Shown piece by piece: positions 46,268 to 54,643 of a DNA stretch of 64,000 nucleotides; within the stretch, counting starts at the first letter, position 1, and every line of letters starts with the position of its first letter. The notes under the pieces were generated by a model, which was not told where the DNA came from, made no database searches, and worked only from the letters and a program-made list of their open reading frames with translations. Location: assembly GCF_002795825.1 (NCBI RefSeq), contig NZ_CP018800.1, forward strand, positions 1,488,001 through 1,552,000, written 5' to 3'. Source of the DNA: Mariprofundus ferrinatatus (GTDB taxonomy: Bacteria; Pseudomonadota; Zetaproteobacteria; Mariprofundales; Mariprofundaceae). The translations under genes were made by a program, and so were the position numbers.

Positions 46268-46410
46268 ATTCCCATCAACAGCCTGTCCCACATGATACGC
46301 ATGTGCCGGAGGGGCATGGTCGTTGTCTCATCCCCGGGATAGTCCTGCTGCTCCGGCACAACCTTCCATTTTCAGCGCATAGAATCATTTACAATTACAC
46401 TTCAAACAGC

Positions 46411-46441
46411 AAAAAGCCCGGCCTGAGTGAGGACCGGGCTT
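46411..46441 (-). terminator. Rho-independent terminator upstream of regB
   Basis: AAGCCCGG (46414-46421) pairs with CCGGGCTT (46434-46441), with an extra CCT/AGG pair inside; five T follow on the minus strand. It cannot belong to regB and lies 195 bases beyond the csp1 stop. Confidence 0.8.
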
Positions 46442-46540
46442 GCGAATATGTTCCGGAGGGAAATATGGCACGAGAATTGTGCGGACAAGAGAGCCAGTTG
46501 GCTTGGGCCAGCCCTCATGCCCGACTTGGGGTGAAACAAT
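46411..46540 (-). ncRNA. Candidate small RNA controlled by RegA
   Basis: Between the csp1 terminator and a second strong terminator lies about 140 bases of noncoding sequence on the minus strand, preceded by a RegA-like box (46565-46579) and a weak -10 (TACGAT, 46545-46550). A transcript of about 125 nt ending at the 46411-46441 hairpin is implied. No known RNA family recognised. Confidence 0.4.
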
Positions 46541-46542
46541 AG
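46465..46542 (+). CDS. Possible 25-residue peptide, doubtful
   Basis: An ATG with an excellent ribosome site (GGAGGG, four bases spacing) opens a 25-codon frame beginning MARELCGQESQ. It lies on the opposite strand to the candidate small RNA. No family recognised; one of the two readings is likely spurious. Confidence 0.15.
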   Translation: MARELCGQESQLAWASPHARLGVKQ

Positions 46543-46564
46543 CCATCGTAGCCTTGCATCCAAT

Positions 46565-46579
46565 TGGGCAAATTGTCGC
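46565..46579. promoter_or_regulatory. RegA-like half-conserved box between csp1 and the small-RNA candidate
   Basis: TGGGCAAATTGTCGC. The right half GTCGC is intact; three mismatches to the RegR consensus. It follows the csp1 terminator on the minus strand. Confidence 0.4.
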
Positions 46580-46586
46580 AGATAAT

Positions 46587-46610
46587 AAAAAGCCCGGGAC
46601 AAACCCGGGC
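46587..46610 (-). terminator. Rho-independent terminator of csp1
   Basis: GCCCGGG-ACAAA-CCCGGGC (46592-46610) followed on the minus strand by five T; 25 bases past the csp1 stop. Confidence 0.85.
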
Positions 46611-46635
46611 CAGTATGTTTTCAGCGTACTAAGAA

Positions 46636-47142
46636 CTACGCCTTCAGGTAGCTCTTGCACTCCTTGATACAATCAGCACAGGCATCGGCGCACGCCTTGC
46701 AGGTCGAATGTTTCTTCTCGTGCTTGCGACACTCCTTCTCACAGGCACCGCACATCTTGATGGAGAGTTCGCACAACTCCTTCATATATGCTGAGTCCAT
46801 CGTCACCAGCTTGGCGTGGGCTGCACAGAAAGCGCCGGTTTCCAGCACGATCCTGGCGCAGTCGGCCATGGCGGTATCGCCCGCCTTGAACTCGATCAGG
46901 CAGTGGTGAATGCAGTCATCCCCGGTGCGCATACAGTTGTGTAGCGCTTCGATCATCTTTGCATTCTTGGCGCCGGTGGCATGGCCGTGGTGCATCGAAT
47001 GGTCATCGGCGGCAAACGCCTCACCGATGCCGGCCAGTGCCGCACTCGATGCCAGTGCACCCAGCCCCAGTGCACCGGCCCCTTTCAGCATCGTACGACG
47101 CTCTATATCCAGATGTTCCGTCTGATCTCTATCCATACTCAT
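46636..47142 (-). CDS. csp1: Tat-exported four-helix copper-storage protein (Csp1-like)
   Basis: 168 aa. Twin-arginine signal (ERRTMLKGAGALGLGALAS, predicted cleavage after GEAFA), then a His segment (HSMHHGH) and a helical bundle with 14 Cys, many as CxxxC on one helix face (HNCMRTGDDCIHHC, CGACEKECRKH, CKACADACADCIKECK). This is the pattern of Csp proteins that store many Cu(I) ions in a four-helix core. The start is taken as the ATG at 47142; one at 47136 is equally possible given the GGAGG position. Monocistronic with a full RegA box upstream and its own terminator. Confidence 0.88.
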   Translation of the reverse strand: MSMDRDQTEHLDIERRTMLKGAGALGLGALASSAALAGIGEAFAADDHSMHHGHATGAKNAKMIEALHNCMRTGDDCIHHCLIEFKAGDTAMADCARIVLETGAFCAAHAKLVTMDSAYMKELCELSIKMCGACEKECRKHEKKHSTCKACADACADCIKECKSYLKA

Positions 47143-47231
47143 ACACCTCCGTGATGTTAATTGCGAATTCCTTATCCGTTCCCCGGGATGTGTTTCATTA
47201 AGGATAAGCTTAGCAGGAACAATCAGAGGGC

Positions 47232-47246
47232 GCGACATTTTGTCGC
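47232..47246. promoter_or_regulatory. RegA box upstream of csp1
   Basis: GCGACATTTTGTCGC, a complete match to the RegR consensus as I recall it and an almost perfect palindrome, 90 bases upstream of the csp1 start and about 20 from a weak -10 (TAAGCT). Confidence 0.7.
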
Positions 47247-47267
47247 ACCCCTGAATATGGGCAGTAA

Positions 47268-47297
47268 AACAAAGAACCCGGCCACGCAGGCCGGGTT
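47268..47297 (-). terminator. Rho-independent terminator of the hrcA-dapB operon
   Basis: AACCCGGCC-ACGCA-GGCCGGGTT (47275-47297), then TTTGTTTT on the minus strand, 30 bases past the dapB stop. Confidence 0.88.
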
Positions 47298-47327
47298 CAA
47301 TTCAATGCTACACAATGCCGGAGCTGA

Positions 47328-48137
47328 TCAGTTTCTCAGGTTCAGCACATCCTGCATATCGTACCAGCCTGCACTCTTATCCATCAACCACGAGGCAGCG
47401 CGTACGGCGCCCTTGGCGAAAACCATACGATCAGCAGCGACATGGTTGATCTCGATACGCTCTTCATCGGCGATAAACATCGCCTGATGTTCGCCGACTA
47501 TATTGCCGCCTCGTACCACCGAAAAGCCGATCGATCCGGGCTTTCTGGCACCGGTAATGCCTTCACGGGAGTAAACCGCCACCTCTTCCAGCGGTACGCA
47601 GCGGCCTGCTGCCAGCGCACGCCCCATAGCCAGTGCCGTACCACTCGGAGCATCCACCTTATGCTTGTGATGCGCCTCGAATATCTCGGCATCGTAATCC
47701 TCGTCCAGCACCTCAGCAGCCCGCTCAATCAGGCTTAACGCCAGATTCACGCCTACCGAATAGTTGGCTGCCATCACAACAGGTGATCCGGAAAGGATCT
47801 CCTTCAGCTCGTCGAGCTGCCCCGGTTCAAACCCGGTTGTCCCAATGATCATACCCATGCCGCGACTGGCCGCAAAATTGGCATGGTTCAGCGTCGCCAC
47901 CGGGGAAGTGAAATCGATCACCACATCAGCCTCCGCACAGCTGTTGATGTCGTCGACAACCCCAACACCCAGTGTTTCGACACCGGCCAGTTCTCCTGCA
48001 TCGCGACCGATAAACGGTGAACCCGGCCGCTCAGTCGCACCGGCCAGAATGGTGCCTTTACTGCCGCTGACCGCACGCACCAGCATACGTCCCATGCGTC
48101 CGGAAGCACCGACTACAATGATTCTCATGTCAGACAT
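47328..48137 (-). CDS. dapB: 4-hydroxy-tetrahydrodipicolinate reductase
   Basis: Second step of the diaminopimelate/lysine branch, NAD(P)H-dependent. 269 aa with GASGRMGRMLVRAV at the start, the catalytic HHKHKVDAPSGTAL (about residue 158) and GSIGFSVVRGGNIVGEH. The start shares a base with the dnaJ stop, so it is coupled to the chaperone operon; DAP supply is not heat-shock related, the linkage is simply positional. Confidence 0.94.
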   Translation of the reverse strand: MSDMRIIVVGASGRMGRMLVRAVSGSKGTILAGATERPGSPFIGRDAGELAGVETLGVGVVDDINSCAEADVVIDFTSPVATLNHANFAASRGMGMIIGTTGFEPGQLDELKEILSGSPVVMAANYSVGVNLALSLIERAAEVLDEDYDAEIFEAHHKHKVDAPSGTALAMGRALAAGRCVPLEEVAVYSREGITGARKPGSIGFSVVRGGNIVGEHQAMFIADEERIEINHVAADRMVFAKGAVRAASWLMDKSAGWYDMQDVLNLRN

Positions 48138-49288
48138 TACCTGCCCTCCTTGGAAAGATCTTCCCAGAAATCCTTAACCTTTCCCAGAAAAGAGGAGCGC
48201 TCCGGATAGACATCATCACCTGTCTCATCGGCAAATTCACGCAGCAACTGCTCCTGCTTCGAACTCATCTTCTTCGGCACGGCAATCTGCATGCGCACAT
48301 AGAGGTCACCCTTCTGGCCACCGGCACGCACATCCGGCACACCGTGGCCGCGCAGACGGAATACGCGCCCACCCTCGGTTCCGGCAGGAATCCTGATCTT
48401 GATCTTGCCTTCCAGCGTCGGAGCATCGACCTCCGCACCCAGAGCGGCCTGCGGGAATGTCACAGGCATCGTACAGTAGAGGTCGGCACCATCGCGCTCG
48501 AAGATCTTGTGCGGTTTGAGTGAAATAACAATGTAGAGATCACCCGCCGGCGTTCCATGTTCACCCGCTTCGCCCTCACCGCTGACACGCACCTGTGCAC
48601 CATCATAAACACCGGCCGGCACCTTCACTTTCAGCTTCTTGTTCACTCTTGTTCGGCCCGAACCACCGCAACTCTGGCATGGCGATTCGATACGTGTGCC
48701 GGAACCGTGGCAGCTAGGACATGTACGGCGCACGGCGAAGAAACCCTGCTGCATCTGTACCTGACCATGGCCGCCACAGGTAGAACATGGAACCGGATTA
48801 GAACCGGGCTTGGCACCACTGCCATGGCATGTGTCGCAGTTTTCATGCTTGGGAATATTGAGTTCAACCTCTTTTCCACTCGCCGCCTCTTCGAGGGTAA
48901 CTGTGAGATTGTAGCGCAGGTCTGCACCACGCGTGGCACGACCACCGCCGCCGAAACCGAACATATCGCCGAACACATCACCGAACATATCGCCGAAATC
49001 ACGGAAGGCATGTGAATCCTGGGCGCCCCCACGGCCCCAGAAGTCCTGCATCTGCTCATCCACACCTGCATGGCCATACTGGTCGTATCGTTTGCGTTTG
49101 GATTCATCGGTGAGCACTTCGTAGGCCTCGGTCACCTCGCGGAAGTTTTCCGCCGCCTTATCATCGTTCGGGTTACGGTCCGGATGGTATTTCATCGCCA
49201 GTTTTCGATAAGCACGCTTGATGGCGTTCTCATCGGCATCCTTGGCTACACCCAGTACTTCATAATAATCGCGTTTGGACACACTCAC
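48137..49288 (-). CDS. dnaJ: Chaperone protein DnaJ
   Basis: Type I Hsp40 co-chaperone, 383 aa. J domain (1-70) with HPDRN, Gly/Phe region (about 75-125), four CxxCxGxG zinc repeats ([32 protein letters not shown], about 150-210) and substrate-binding C-terminus. Stimulates DnaK. Confidence 0.97.
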   Translation of the reverse strand: MSVSKRDYYEVLGVAKDADENAIKRAYRKLAMKYHPDRNPNDDKAAENFREVTEAYEVLTDESKRKRYDQYGHAGVDEQMQDFWGRGGAQDSHAFRDFGDMFGDVFGDMFGFGGGGRATRGADLRYNLTVTLEEAASGKEVELNIPKHENCDTCHGSGAKPGSNPVPCSTCGGHGQVQMQQGFFAVRRTCPSCHGSGTRIESPCQSCGGSGRTRVNKKLKVKVPAGVYDGAQVRVSGEGEAGEHGTPAGDLYIVISLKPHKIFERDGADLYCTMPVTFPQAALGAEVDAPTLEGKIKIRIPAGTEGGRVFRLRGHGVPDVRAGGQKGDLYVRMQIAVPKKMSSKQEQLLREFADETGDDVYPERSSFLGKVKDFWEDLSKEGR

Positions 49289-49337
49289 TCCCTGCTATCG
49301 TTACTCGTTCACGCTCTCTGCTCACATCGAACAGATG

Positions 49338-49373
49338 TGAAAAGGAGCGGCAGACCCTAAAGCCCCCGCTCCT
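49338..49373 (-). terminator. Hairpin with U-run between dnaK and dnaJ
   Basis: AGGAGCGG (49343-49350) pairs with CCGCTCCT (49366-49373); four U follow on the minus strand. A second 7-bp hairpin TCACATC-GAACA-GATGTGA (49322-49340) follows directly. Likely lowers dnaJ relative to dnaK. Confidence 0.5.
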
Positions 49374-49393
49374 CTCACGTCTCGGCTCACGCC

Positions 49394-51307
49394 TTACTTT
49401 TTGTCGTTTTCATCCACGACTTCAGCATCGAGAACATCATCATCATTCTTCTTGGATGACGCACCGGCAGCTTCGCCACCTGCAGCTTCAGCCTGCTCCT
49501 GCTGCATCTGCTGGTAGATCGCCTCACCCAGCTTCTGTGCTTTCTCAGCAAGCTTCTCTTCAGCGGCAGCGATGGTGTCGGTATCTCCACCCTCGATCGC
49601 CTTCTTCAGCGCCTCGAGTGCCTCCTCAATTTCCTTGCGAGTCGCCTCATCCACCTTGTCACCATGCTCTTTCAGCGACTTCTCGGTGGAGTAGACCAGT
49701 GCATCGGCACGATTCTTCGCTTCGATCTTCTCTTTCAGCTTCTTATCCGCATCAGCATTGGCCTCAGCATCCTTCTTCATGCGCTCGATCTCCTCCTCAG
49801 AGAGGCCGGAGCCGGACTCGATGCGAATGGAGGTCTCCTTGCCGGTACCCTTATCCTTGGCATGCACGTGCATAATGCCGTTGGCGTCGATATCGAAGGT
49901 CACCTCGATCTGCGGCATGCCGCGCGGTGCCGGCGCAATACCTTCAAGATTGAACAGGCCGAGCTGCTTGTTGGCCGCGAAAAGATCGCGCTCACCCTGT
50001 GCCACCTTGATGGTCACGGCCGTCTGGTTGTCGGCAGCCGTAGTATAGGTCTGGCTCTTCTTGGTCGGAATGGTGGTGTTCTTCTCGATAATCTTGTTGA
50101 ACAGGCCACCCTCAACCTCAATACCGAGGGATAGCGGGGTTACGTCCAGCAACAGTACATCGGTCACATCACCTGTGAGTACCGCACCCTGAATCGCAGC
50201 ACCGATCGCAACCACCTCATCCGGATTTACACCCTTATGCGGCTCACGGCCGAAGAACTCCTGCACCTTCTGCTGCACCAGCGGCATACGGGTCATACCA
50301 CCGACCAGCACCACTTCGTGGATATCTGCAGCTTTGACACCGGCATCCTTGAGCGCCTGCTTGCATGGCTCGATCGATTTCTCGACCAGATCACCAACAA
50401 GGCTCTCGAACTTGGCACGTGAAAGCTTGATCAGAAGATGTTTCGGTCCGGATGCGTCAGCCGTGATAAACGGCAGGTTCACTTCGGTCTGAGTGCTTGA
50501 AGAGAGTTCGATTTTGGCCTTTTCGGCTGCCTCTTTCAGACGCTGCAGAGCCAGCTTGTCTTTCATCAGGTCAACACCATGCTCTTTCTTGAACTCTGCT
50601 GCCAGATACTTGATCAGCACCTGGTCGAAATCCTCACCGCCAAGGAAGGTATCGCCGTTGGTCGCCTTCACTTCGAAAACACCGTCACCGATCTCAAGAA
50701 TCGAGATATCGAAAGTACCACCACCCAAGTCGTAAACGGCAATCAGGTGATTCTCTTCGGTTTTATCCAGACCGTAAGCGAGTGCCGCAGCCGTCGGCTC
50801 GTTAACGATACGCAGTACATTCAGGCCGGCGATTGCGCCGGCATCCTTGGTCGCCTGGCGCTGGGAGTCGTTGAAGTAGGCAGGAACGGTAATCACCGCA
50901 TCCTTTACAGTTTCGCCCAGATAATCTTCGGCAGTCTTTTTCATCTTCTGCAACGTAATCGCAGAGATCTCCTGCGGGCTCATCTTCTTGCCGTCAGCCT
51001 CCAACCAGGCATCGCCGTTGTCGGCTTTTACCAGCGGATAGGAGACCAGCTCCTTATGGTGCTTCGCCTCTGCCGAATCGAACTTGCGGCCGATCAGTCG
51101 CTTCACCGCGTAGAATGTCTTGTCCGGGTTGGTCACCATCTGGCGCTTGGCAGATGCGCCAACCAACCGCTCATCAGCGGTAAATGCAACAACGGACGGG
51201 GTGGTGTTGTCGCCTTCGCTGTTGGCGATCACCTTAGCCTTGTCGCCTTCCATTACGGCTACACACGAGTTGGTGGTGCCGAGGTCAATTCCAATTACTT
51301 TTGCCAT
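49394..51307 (-). CDS. dnaK: Chaperone protein DnaK (Hsp70)
   Basis: 637 aa. ATPase domain with [31 protein letters not shown] and [12 protein letters not shown]; linker [15 protein letters not shown]; substrate domain and helical lid; C-terminus [16 protein letters not shown]. Second promoter of sigma-32 type lies 57-84 bases upstream. Confidence 0.98.
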   Translation of the reverse strand: MAKVIGIDLGTTNSCVAVMEGDKAKVIANSEGDNTTPSVVAFTADERLVGASAKRQMVTNPDKTFYAVKRLIGRKFDSAEAKHHKELVSYPLVKADNGDAWLEADGKKMSPQEISAITLQKMKKTAEDYLGETVKDAVITVPAYFNDSQRQATKDAGAIAGLNVLRIVNEPTAAALAYGLDKTEENHLIAVYDLGGGTFDISILEIGDGVFEVKATNGDTFLGGEDFDQVLIKYLAAEFKKEHGVDLMKDKLALQRLKEAAEKAKIELSSSTQTEVNLPFITADASGPKHLLIKLSRAKFESLVGDLVEKSIEPCKQALKDAGVKAADIHEVVLVGGMTRMPLVQQKVQEFFGREPHKGVNPDEVVAIGAAIQGAVLTGDVTDVLLLDVTPLSLGIEVEGGLFNKIIEKNTTIPTKKSQTYTTAADNQTAVTIKVAQGERDLFAANKQLGLFNLEGIAPAPRGMPQIEVTFDIDANGIMHVHAKDKGTGKETSIRIESGSGLSEEEIERMKKDAEANADADKKLKEKIEAKNRADALVYSTEKSLKEHGDKVDEATRKEIEEALEALKKAIEGGDTDTIAAAEEKLAEKAQKLGEAIYQQMQQEQAEAAGGEAAGASSKKNDDDVLDAEVVDENDKK

Positions 51308-51363
51308 TTCTTCGTACTCCTGAATATAGGTAAAAACTTACGTTAAAACTGTCTTGAAAGTGT

Positions 51364-51391
51364 TTATGGGGGGAGGATTTCCCGTTTTCAA
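51364..51391 (-). promoter_or_regulatory. Sigma-32 (RpoH)-type heat-shock promoter of dnaK
   Basis: On the minus strand GGTTGAAA (core TTGAAA at 51386-51391) is followed after 14 bases by CCCCATAA (51364-51371), close to the sigma-32 consensus CTTGAAA/CCCCATNT. It is in the grpE-dnaK gap, giving dnaK a promoter of its own. Confidence 0.65.
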
Positions 51392-51467
51392 CCCCTTAAT
51401 AAAAATATTTTGAGTAAGAGAACCCTGCTCCGGCTGAAAGCCACAGCCCTCTTGCCACCCGTTAGAA

Positions 51468-52022
51468 TCATGCAGGGCCGCTGGAGACCAGCACCTTGGC
51501 CGGCCTGATCAGGCGGCCGTGCAGCGTGTAACCGGCAACATGCTGGGCGATTACCGTACCTGCCGGCTCCTCACTCGGCATCTGTGAAAGCGCCTCGTGC
51601 AGGTGCGGATCAAACACCTCGCCAGTTGCATCGATGCGAACCACTTCGAAGCGTTTCATCATCTCGTGCCAGCTATTCAGCGTCAGCTGAATACCTTCAC
51701 GCACAGCTTCCTCGTTACCCGATTCAACGGCCAGAGCACGCTCAAGATTGTCCATGACATCGAGCAGTGAGGTGGCGAATTTCTCTACGCCGAATTTATG
51801 TGCATCAGCAATCTGGCGTTCGGTACGCTTGCGCAGATTTTCCATCTCTGCATGCGTGCGCAGAAGCCTGTCTTTGAGCTCAGCAATCTCTGCCTCGGCA
51901 GCCTCGAGCGGATCGACCTCAATCTCGATTTCAGGCATCACCTCATCGCCATTCTCATCGAGCTGAATCGCCTGATCCTTTTCCACTGTCGCTTTCGCTT
52001 CTTTTTTCTTCTTTGCAGTCAA
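51468..52022 (-). CDS. grpE: Nucleotide exchange factor GrpE
   Basis: 184 aa; long N-terminal coiled coil (LEAAEAEIAELKDRLLRTHAEMENLRKR, cut here in sense at about 38-66) and the C-terminal beta domain with GEVFDPHLHEAL. It starts with TTG (52022), supported by AGGAG seven bases upstream. Releases ADP from DnaK. Confidence 0.94.
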   Translation of the reverse strand: MTAKKKKEAKATVEKDQAIQLDENGDEVMPEIEIEVDPLEAAEAEIAELKDRLLRTHAEMENLRKRTERQIADAHKFGVEKFATSLLDVMDNLERALAVESGNEEAVREGIQLTLNSWHEMMKRFEVVRIDATGEVFDPHLHEALSQMPSEEPAGTVIAQHVAGYTLHGRLIRPAKVLVSSGPA

Positions 52023-52046
52023 TGTGCCACTCCTACTCTACCTGTC

Positions 52047-53078
52047 TTATTTCGCGTTAAGGCCACCGGAGAGCATTCTGCTCACCCACTTGGCCGTACA
52101 ATCCACGATCGGCATCACACGTTCGTAGTGCATGCGTCTTGGCCCGATCACACCAAGCGTGCCGACAATATTGGCCGGTCCCGAATAGTGCGACAGCACC
52201 ACGGATACCTGCTCCATGTTCACCAGCGCATGCTCGGAGCCGATAAACACCTTCACGCCACTCTCTTCACGCTCCACCTGTTCAACCAGATGCAACAGCT
52301 GTTCACGCTCTTCAATCGCAGCCATCAGCGAGCGGATCGTATCCACCACGGCAAACTCAGGCATCTCAAGCAGTTGGCGCTGACCGCTGACAAACATCTC
52401 AGTCTGACCCTCTGTGGGGGCATCGGCCCAACGTTTCAAGTCCTCGAGAAGATGTCGCACCCTCAGGCGATCTGATTCCATCTCGCGCTGCAGTCGTGAC
52501 CGTACCTCTTCAAGGCTGCAGCCTGAGAGCAGTTCGTTAAGCCGCTGAGAGATTTCGTATAGCCTCTGGTCACCGATCTCCCTGGGGCGTGCAACCAGGC
52601 GGTTCTGCACTTCGCCGCTATCGGTCACAATCACCGCCAGCACCTTTTCGGATGAGACCGGCACCAACTCGATCCTGTTGATGCGGTTGAACCCCTGTTC
52701 ATGGACCCACACCATGCCGGCAAAATGGGTCAGACTCGCCAGCTCATCGGTGGCCTTTTTCAACAGCATGCTGCGCTCGGATGCGTTGCCGAGGTGCCCC
52801 GGCATGGATGTCTCCAGCTGACGATTGATATCTGGATCGACCGCCATCAGTGAATCAACAAAATAACGCAACCCCGAATCGGTCGGCACGCGTCCAGCAG
52901 AGGTATGCGGTGAGGCAAGCATTCCCTGCCGTTCGAGCTCGGCCATCACATTGCGGATCGATGCAGGGGAAAGACCAAGGTCTCCCTGTTGGGAAATCGT
53001 GCGTGATCCAACAGGCTGGCCGGAGCCGAGGTAGGCCCGCACCACTTCGCCGAGGATATGTTCGTGTCTCTCTTTCAT
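52047..53078 (-). CDS. hrcA: Heat-inducible transcription repressor HrcA
   Basis: 343 aa repressor of class I heat-shock genes that binds CIRCE elements and needs GroEL for activity. N-terminal winged helix with GQPVGSRTISQQGDLGLSPASIRNVMAELE, then GAF-like core. The ATG at 53078 is preferred because an upstream GTG (53114) lies inside the CIRCE element. First gene of hrcA-grpE-dnaK-dnaJ-dapB. Confidence 0.94.
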   Translation of the reverse strand: MKERHEHILGEVVRAYLGSGQPVGSRTISQQGDLGLSPASIRNVMAELERQGMLASPHTSAGRVPTDSGLRYFVDSLMAVDPDINRQLETSMPGHLGNASERSMLLKKATDELASLTHFAGMVWVHEQGFNRINRIELVPVSSEKVLAVIVTDSGEVQNRLVARPREIGDQRLYEISQRLNELLSGCSLEEVRSRLQREMESDRLRVRHLLEDLKRWADAPTEGQTEMFVSGQRQLLEMPEFAVVDTIRSLMAAIEEREQLLHLVEQVEREESGVKVFIGSEHALVNMEQVSVVLSHYSGPANIVGTLGVIGPRRMHYERVMPIVDCTAKWVSRMLSGGLNAK

Positions 53079-53107
53079 CGCTTGAATGCCTTTCTCGTCA
53101 TCAGGGA

Positions 53108-53134
53108 CTGGCACTCTAGCGAAGCGACTGCCAG
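53108..53134. promoter_or_regulatory. CIRCE operator of hrcA
   Basis: CTGGCACTC-N9-GACTGCCAG, the CIRCE inverted repeat with one arm mismatch, 30 bases before hrcA. Autoregulation by HrcA is expected. Confidence 0.75.
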
Positions 53135-53188
53135 AGACAATGCAATAGTAGTCGTGAAATATTCAAATGTTCGGGCTACACTGGCCCA

Positions 53189-53653
53189 GTGATAATTATC
53201 TCGCTCTCTGAACAGATGCTCTACCACCGGCGTAAAACAGGCGTCTGGTACGCTTACCCTGTTTCCACTGCAGCCAAAGGTGCTGGCAACCTTTCGGGGA
53301 GTTTTAAAACACCGCTTGGCAGGCACCGCATTGCCAAAAAGATCGGGGATGGCTTGCCACTGCTCACGGCATTCCGGTCACGCGAGCCGTTCTGCATTTA
53401 TGATCCTGAAAACGATGATCCGGACAGGGACTGGATTCTTACCCGCATTTTATGGCTGACAGGTTGCGAAACCGGTAAAAACCGCCGCGGCAAGGTTGAT
53501 ACACATCGGCGTTTTATCTACATCCATGGCACCCACGAAGAGGATAAGATCGGCACCCCCGCCTCGCACGGCTGCATCCGCATGAAAAACAAAGATATGC
53601 TTGACCTGTTTGAGAACAGTGCTGTCGGAGAGGCTGTCCTGATCAACGGCTAA
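53189..53653 (+). CDS. L,D-transpeptidase (YkuD family)
   Basis: 154 aa. Catalytic motif HGTHEEDKIGTPASHGCIRMK (His and Cys of the YkuD active site, cut to 20 here at SHGCIRM) around residues 117-137. It begins ISLSEQMLYHRR, the start of the domain, with no signal peptide or LysM domain. The GTG start at 53189 lies in the divergent gap from hrcA. Members form 3-3 peptidoglycan crosslinks or link lipoproteins; how this short form reaches the periplasm is unclear. Confidence 0.85.
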   Translation: MIIISLSEQMLYHRRKTGVWYAYPVSTAAKGAGNLSGSFKTPLGRHRIAKKIGDGLPLLTAFRSREPFCIYDPENDDPDRDWILTRILWLTGCETGKNRRGKVDTHRRFIYIHGTHEEDKIGTPASHGCIRMKNKDMLDLFENSAVGEAVLING

Positions 53654-53665
53654 GCATGAAGCGTG

Positions 53666-54175
53666 TCAGCCATTAACATCCAGCAGTTTCTTGCTCTCTT
53701 CAAGATACGATAAAAAGCGTTTCATATCTTCATCACTGTAGTGAAAAAACTTTATATGCATACCGGCTGCATATTTCGAGCCGTCACTAATCTCAGTAAC
53801 CTCACCACTGAATTCGGCCAGCAGCTTCTCCTCCGGCGGGATATAGAAGTGGAGTATAAGAATTGTGTCGACCGGAAAAGGATCCTCGCACTGAATAAAA
53901 ACGCCGCCCTTGCTCGCATTGAGCACATAATCCTTGCAGAGCAGTGGCAACTCCAGGTTATGCCGCACCGAGAGGGAGACCGGGAAGCGCACATGCCTGC
54001 GCTTCTCACTACCCGAATAAAATTCATCTGTATCGCCCCCATGGCTAAGGAGCATTTTTGTCCCGGCCTCCCTATTAAATGGCCAAAGGCGCTCTACAAG
54101 GTTCCCCAGTAGAAACACCTGTCTGTTCAGAAACCCCATAAGCTTCTCCGTAATAGATATAAGAGTTTCAGCCAT
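53666..54175 (-). CDS. PilZ-domain protein
   Basis: 169 aa. The PilZ domain begins at about residue 57 with KRRHVRFPVSL (RxxxR) and contains NASKGGVFI (D/NxSxxG), the two c-di-GMP contact motifs. The N-terminal 50 residues are helical. It likely responds to c-di-GMP and modulates surface or envelope functions; the effector is unknown. Converges with the L,D-transpeptidase gene. Confidence 0.85.
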   Translation of the reverse strand: MAETLISITEKLMGFLNRQVFLLGNLVERLWPFNREAGTKMLLSHGGDTDEFYSGSEKRRHVRFPVSLSVRHNLELPLLCKDYVLNASKGGVFIQCEDPFPVDTILILHFYIPPEEKLLAEFSGEVTEISDGSKYAAGMHIKFFHYSDEDMKRFLSYLEESKKLLDVNG

Positions 54176-54448
54176 AATTCAGCGGCTGGTGCAGACACCT
54201 TGATATAACGATCATGCAAACTGCCACGCCTTCTGCCCTGTCTCGCGATAATGGTTGAAGCGGCTCCAAGCAGTGCACCTGAGAGATACCCTGCTCACAA
54301 CGAGTATAGGTGAAAAATCAGTTTAGGGAAAATGAGCACATTCCGGCAGGGGAATCCACCCCATCCCCATTAATTGCTTGAGAAACAGCCCCGATATCTT
54401 CTAACGCATTCTTACAGAGCCTCTCCTGATCAGAAGTGAAGATATGAT
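54176..54448. other. Intergenic region without recognised genes
   Basis: About 270 bases between the PilZ gene start and the small membrane-protein stop. No RNA gene or convincing hairpin terminator seen. It should hold the PilZ promoter. Confidence 0.35.
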
Positions 54449-54643
54449 TCACACGCTTTTGTTCAGCCATCCACGCTTTACAGCCACAAACAGAACAATT
54501 GCTACCGGGACAATCCAGCCGATGTGATCGAATTCAAGTAACCAGTGCCAGATGGATACGGCCTCGATATGACCATGGCCGCTGTGGGCCAGGACGAGTG
54601 TTGGCATGAGCATAATGGCAATCGCGACGAACAGCTTAGACAT
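54449..54643 (-). CDS. Small membrane protein downstream of tatC
   Basis: 64 aa from the ATG at 54643, overlapping the tatC stop by eight bases. It has an N-terminal hydrophobic segment (LFVAIAIMLMPTLVLA, perhaps a signal peptide), a short HSGHGH segment, and a second transmembrane helix (WIVPVAIVLFVAVKRGW). Role unknown; His residues could bind a metal. Confidence 0.6.
   Translation of the reverse strand: MSKLFVAIAIMLMPTLVLAHSGHGHIEAVSIWHWLLEFDHIGWIVPVAIVLFVAVKRGWLNKSV

Noticed and set aside
46441-46580. Similarity of TCCGGAGGGAAATATGG to the SRP RNA tip
   Set aside because: The conserved GGAAGC and symmetric loop of 4.5S RNA are absent.
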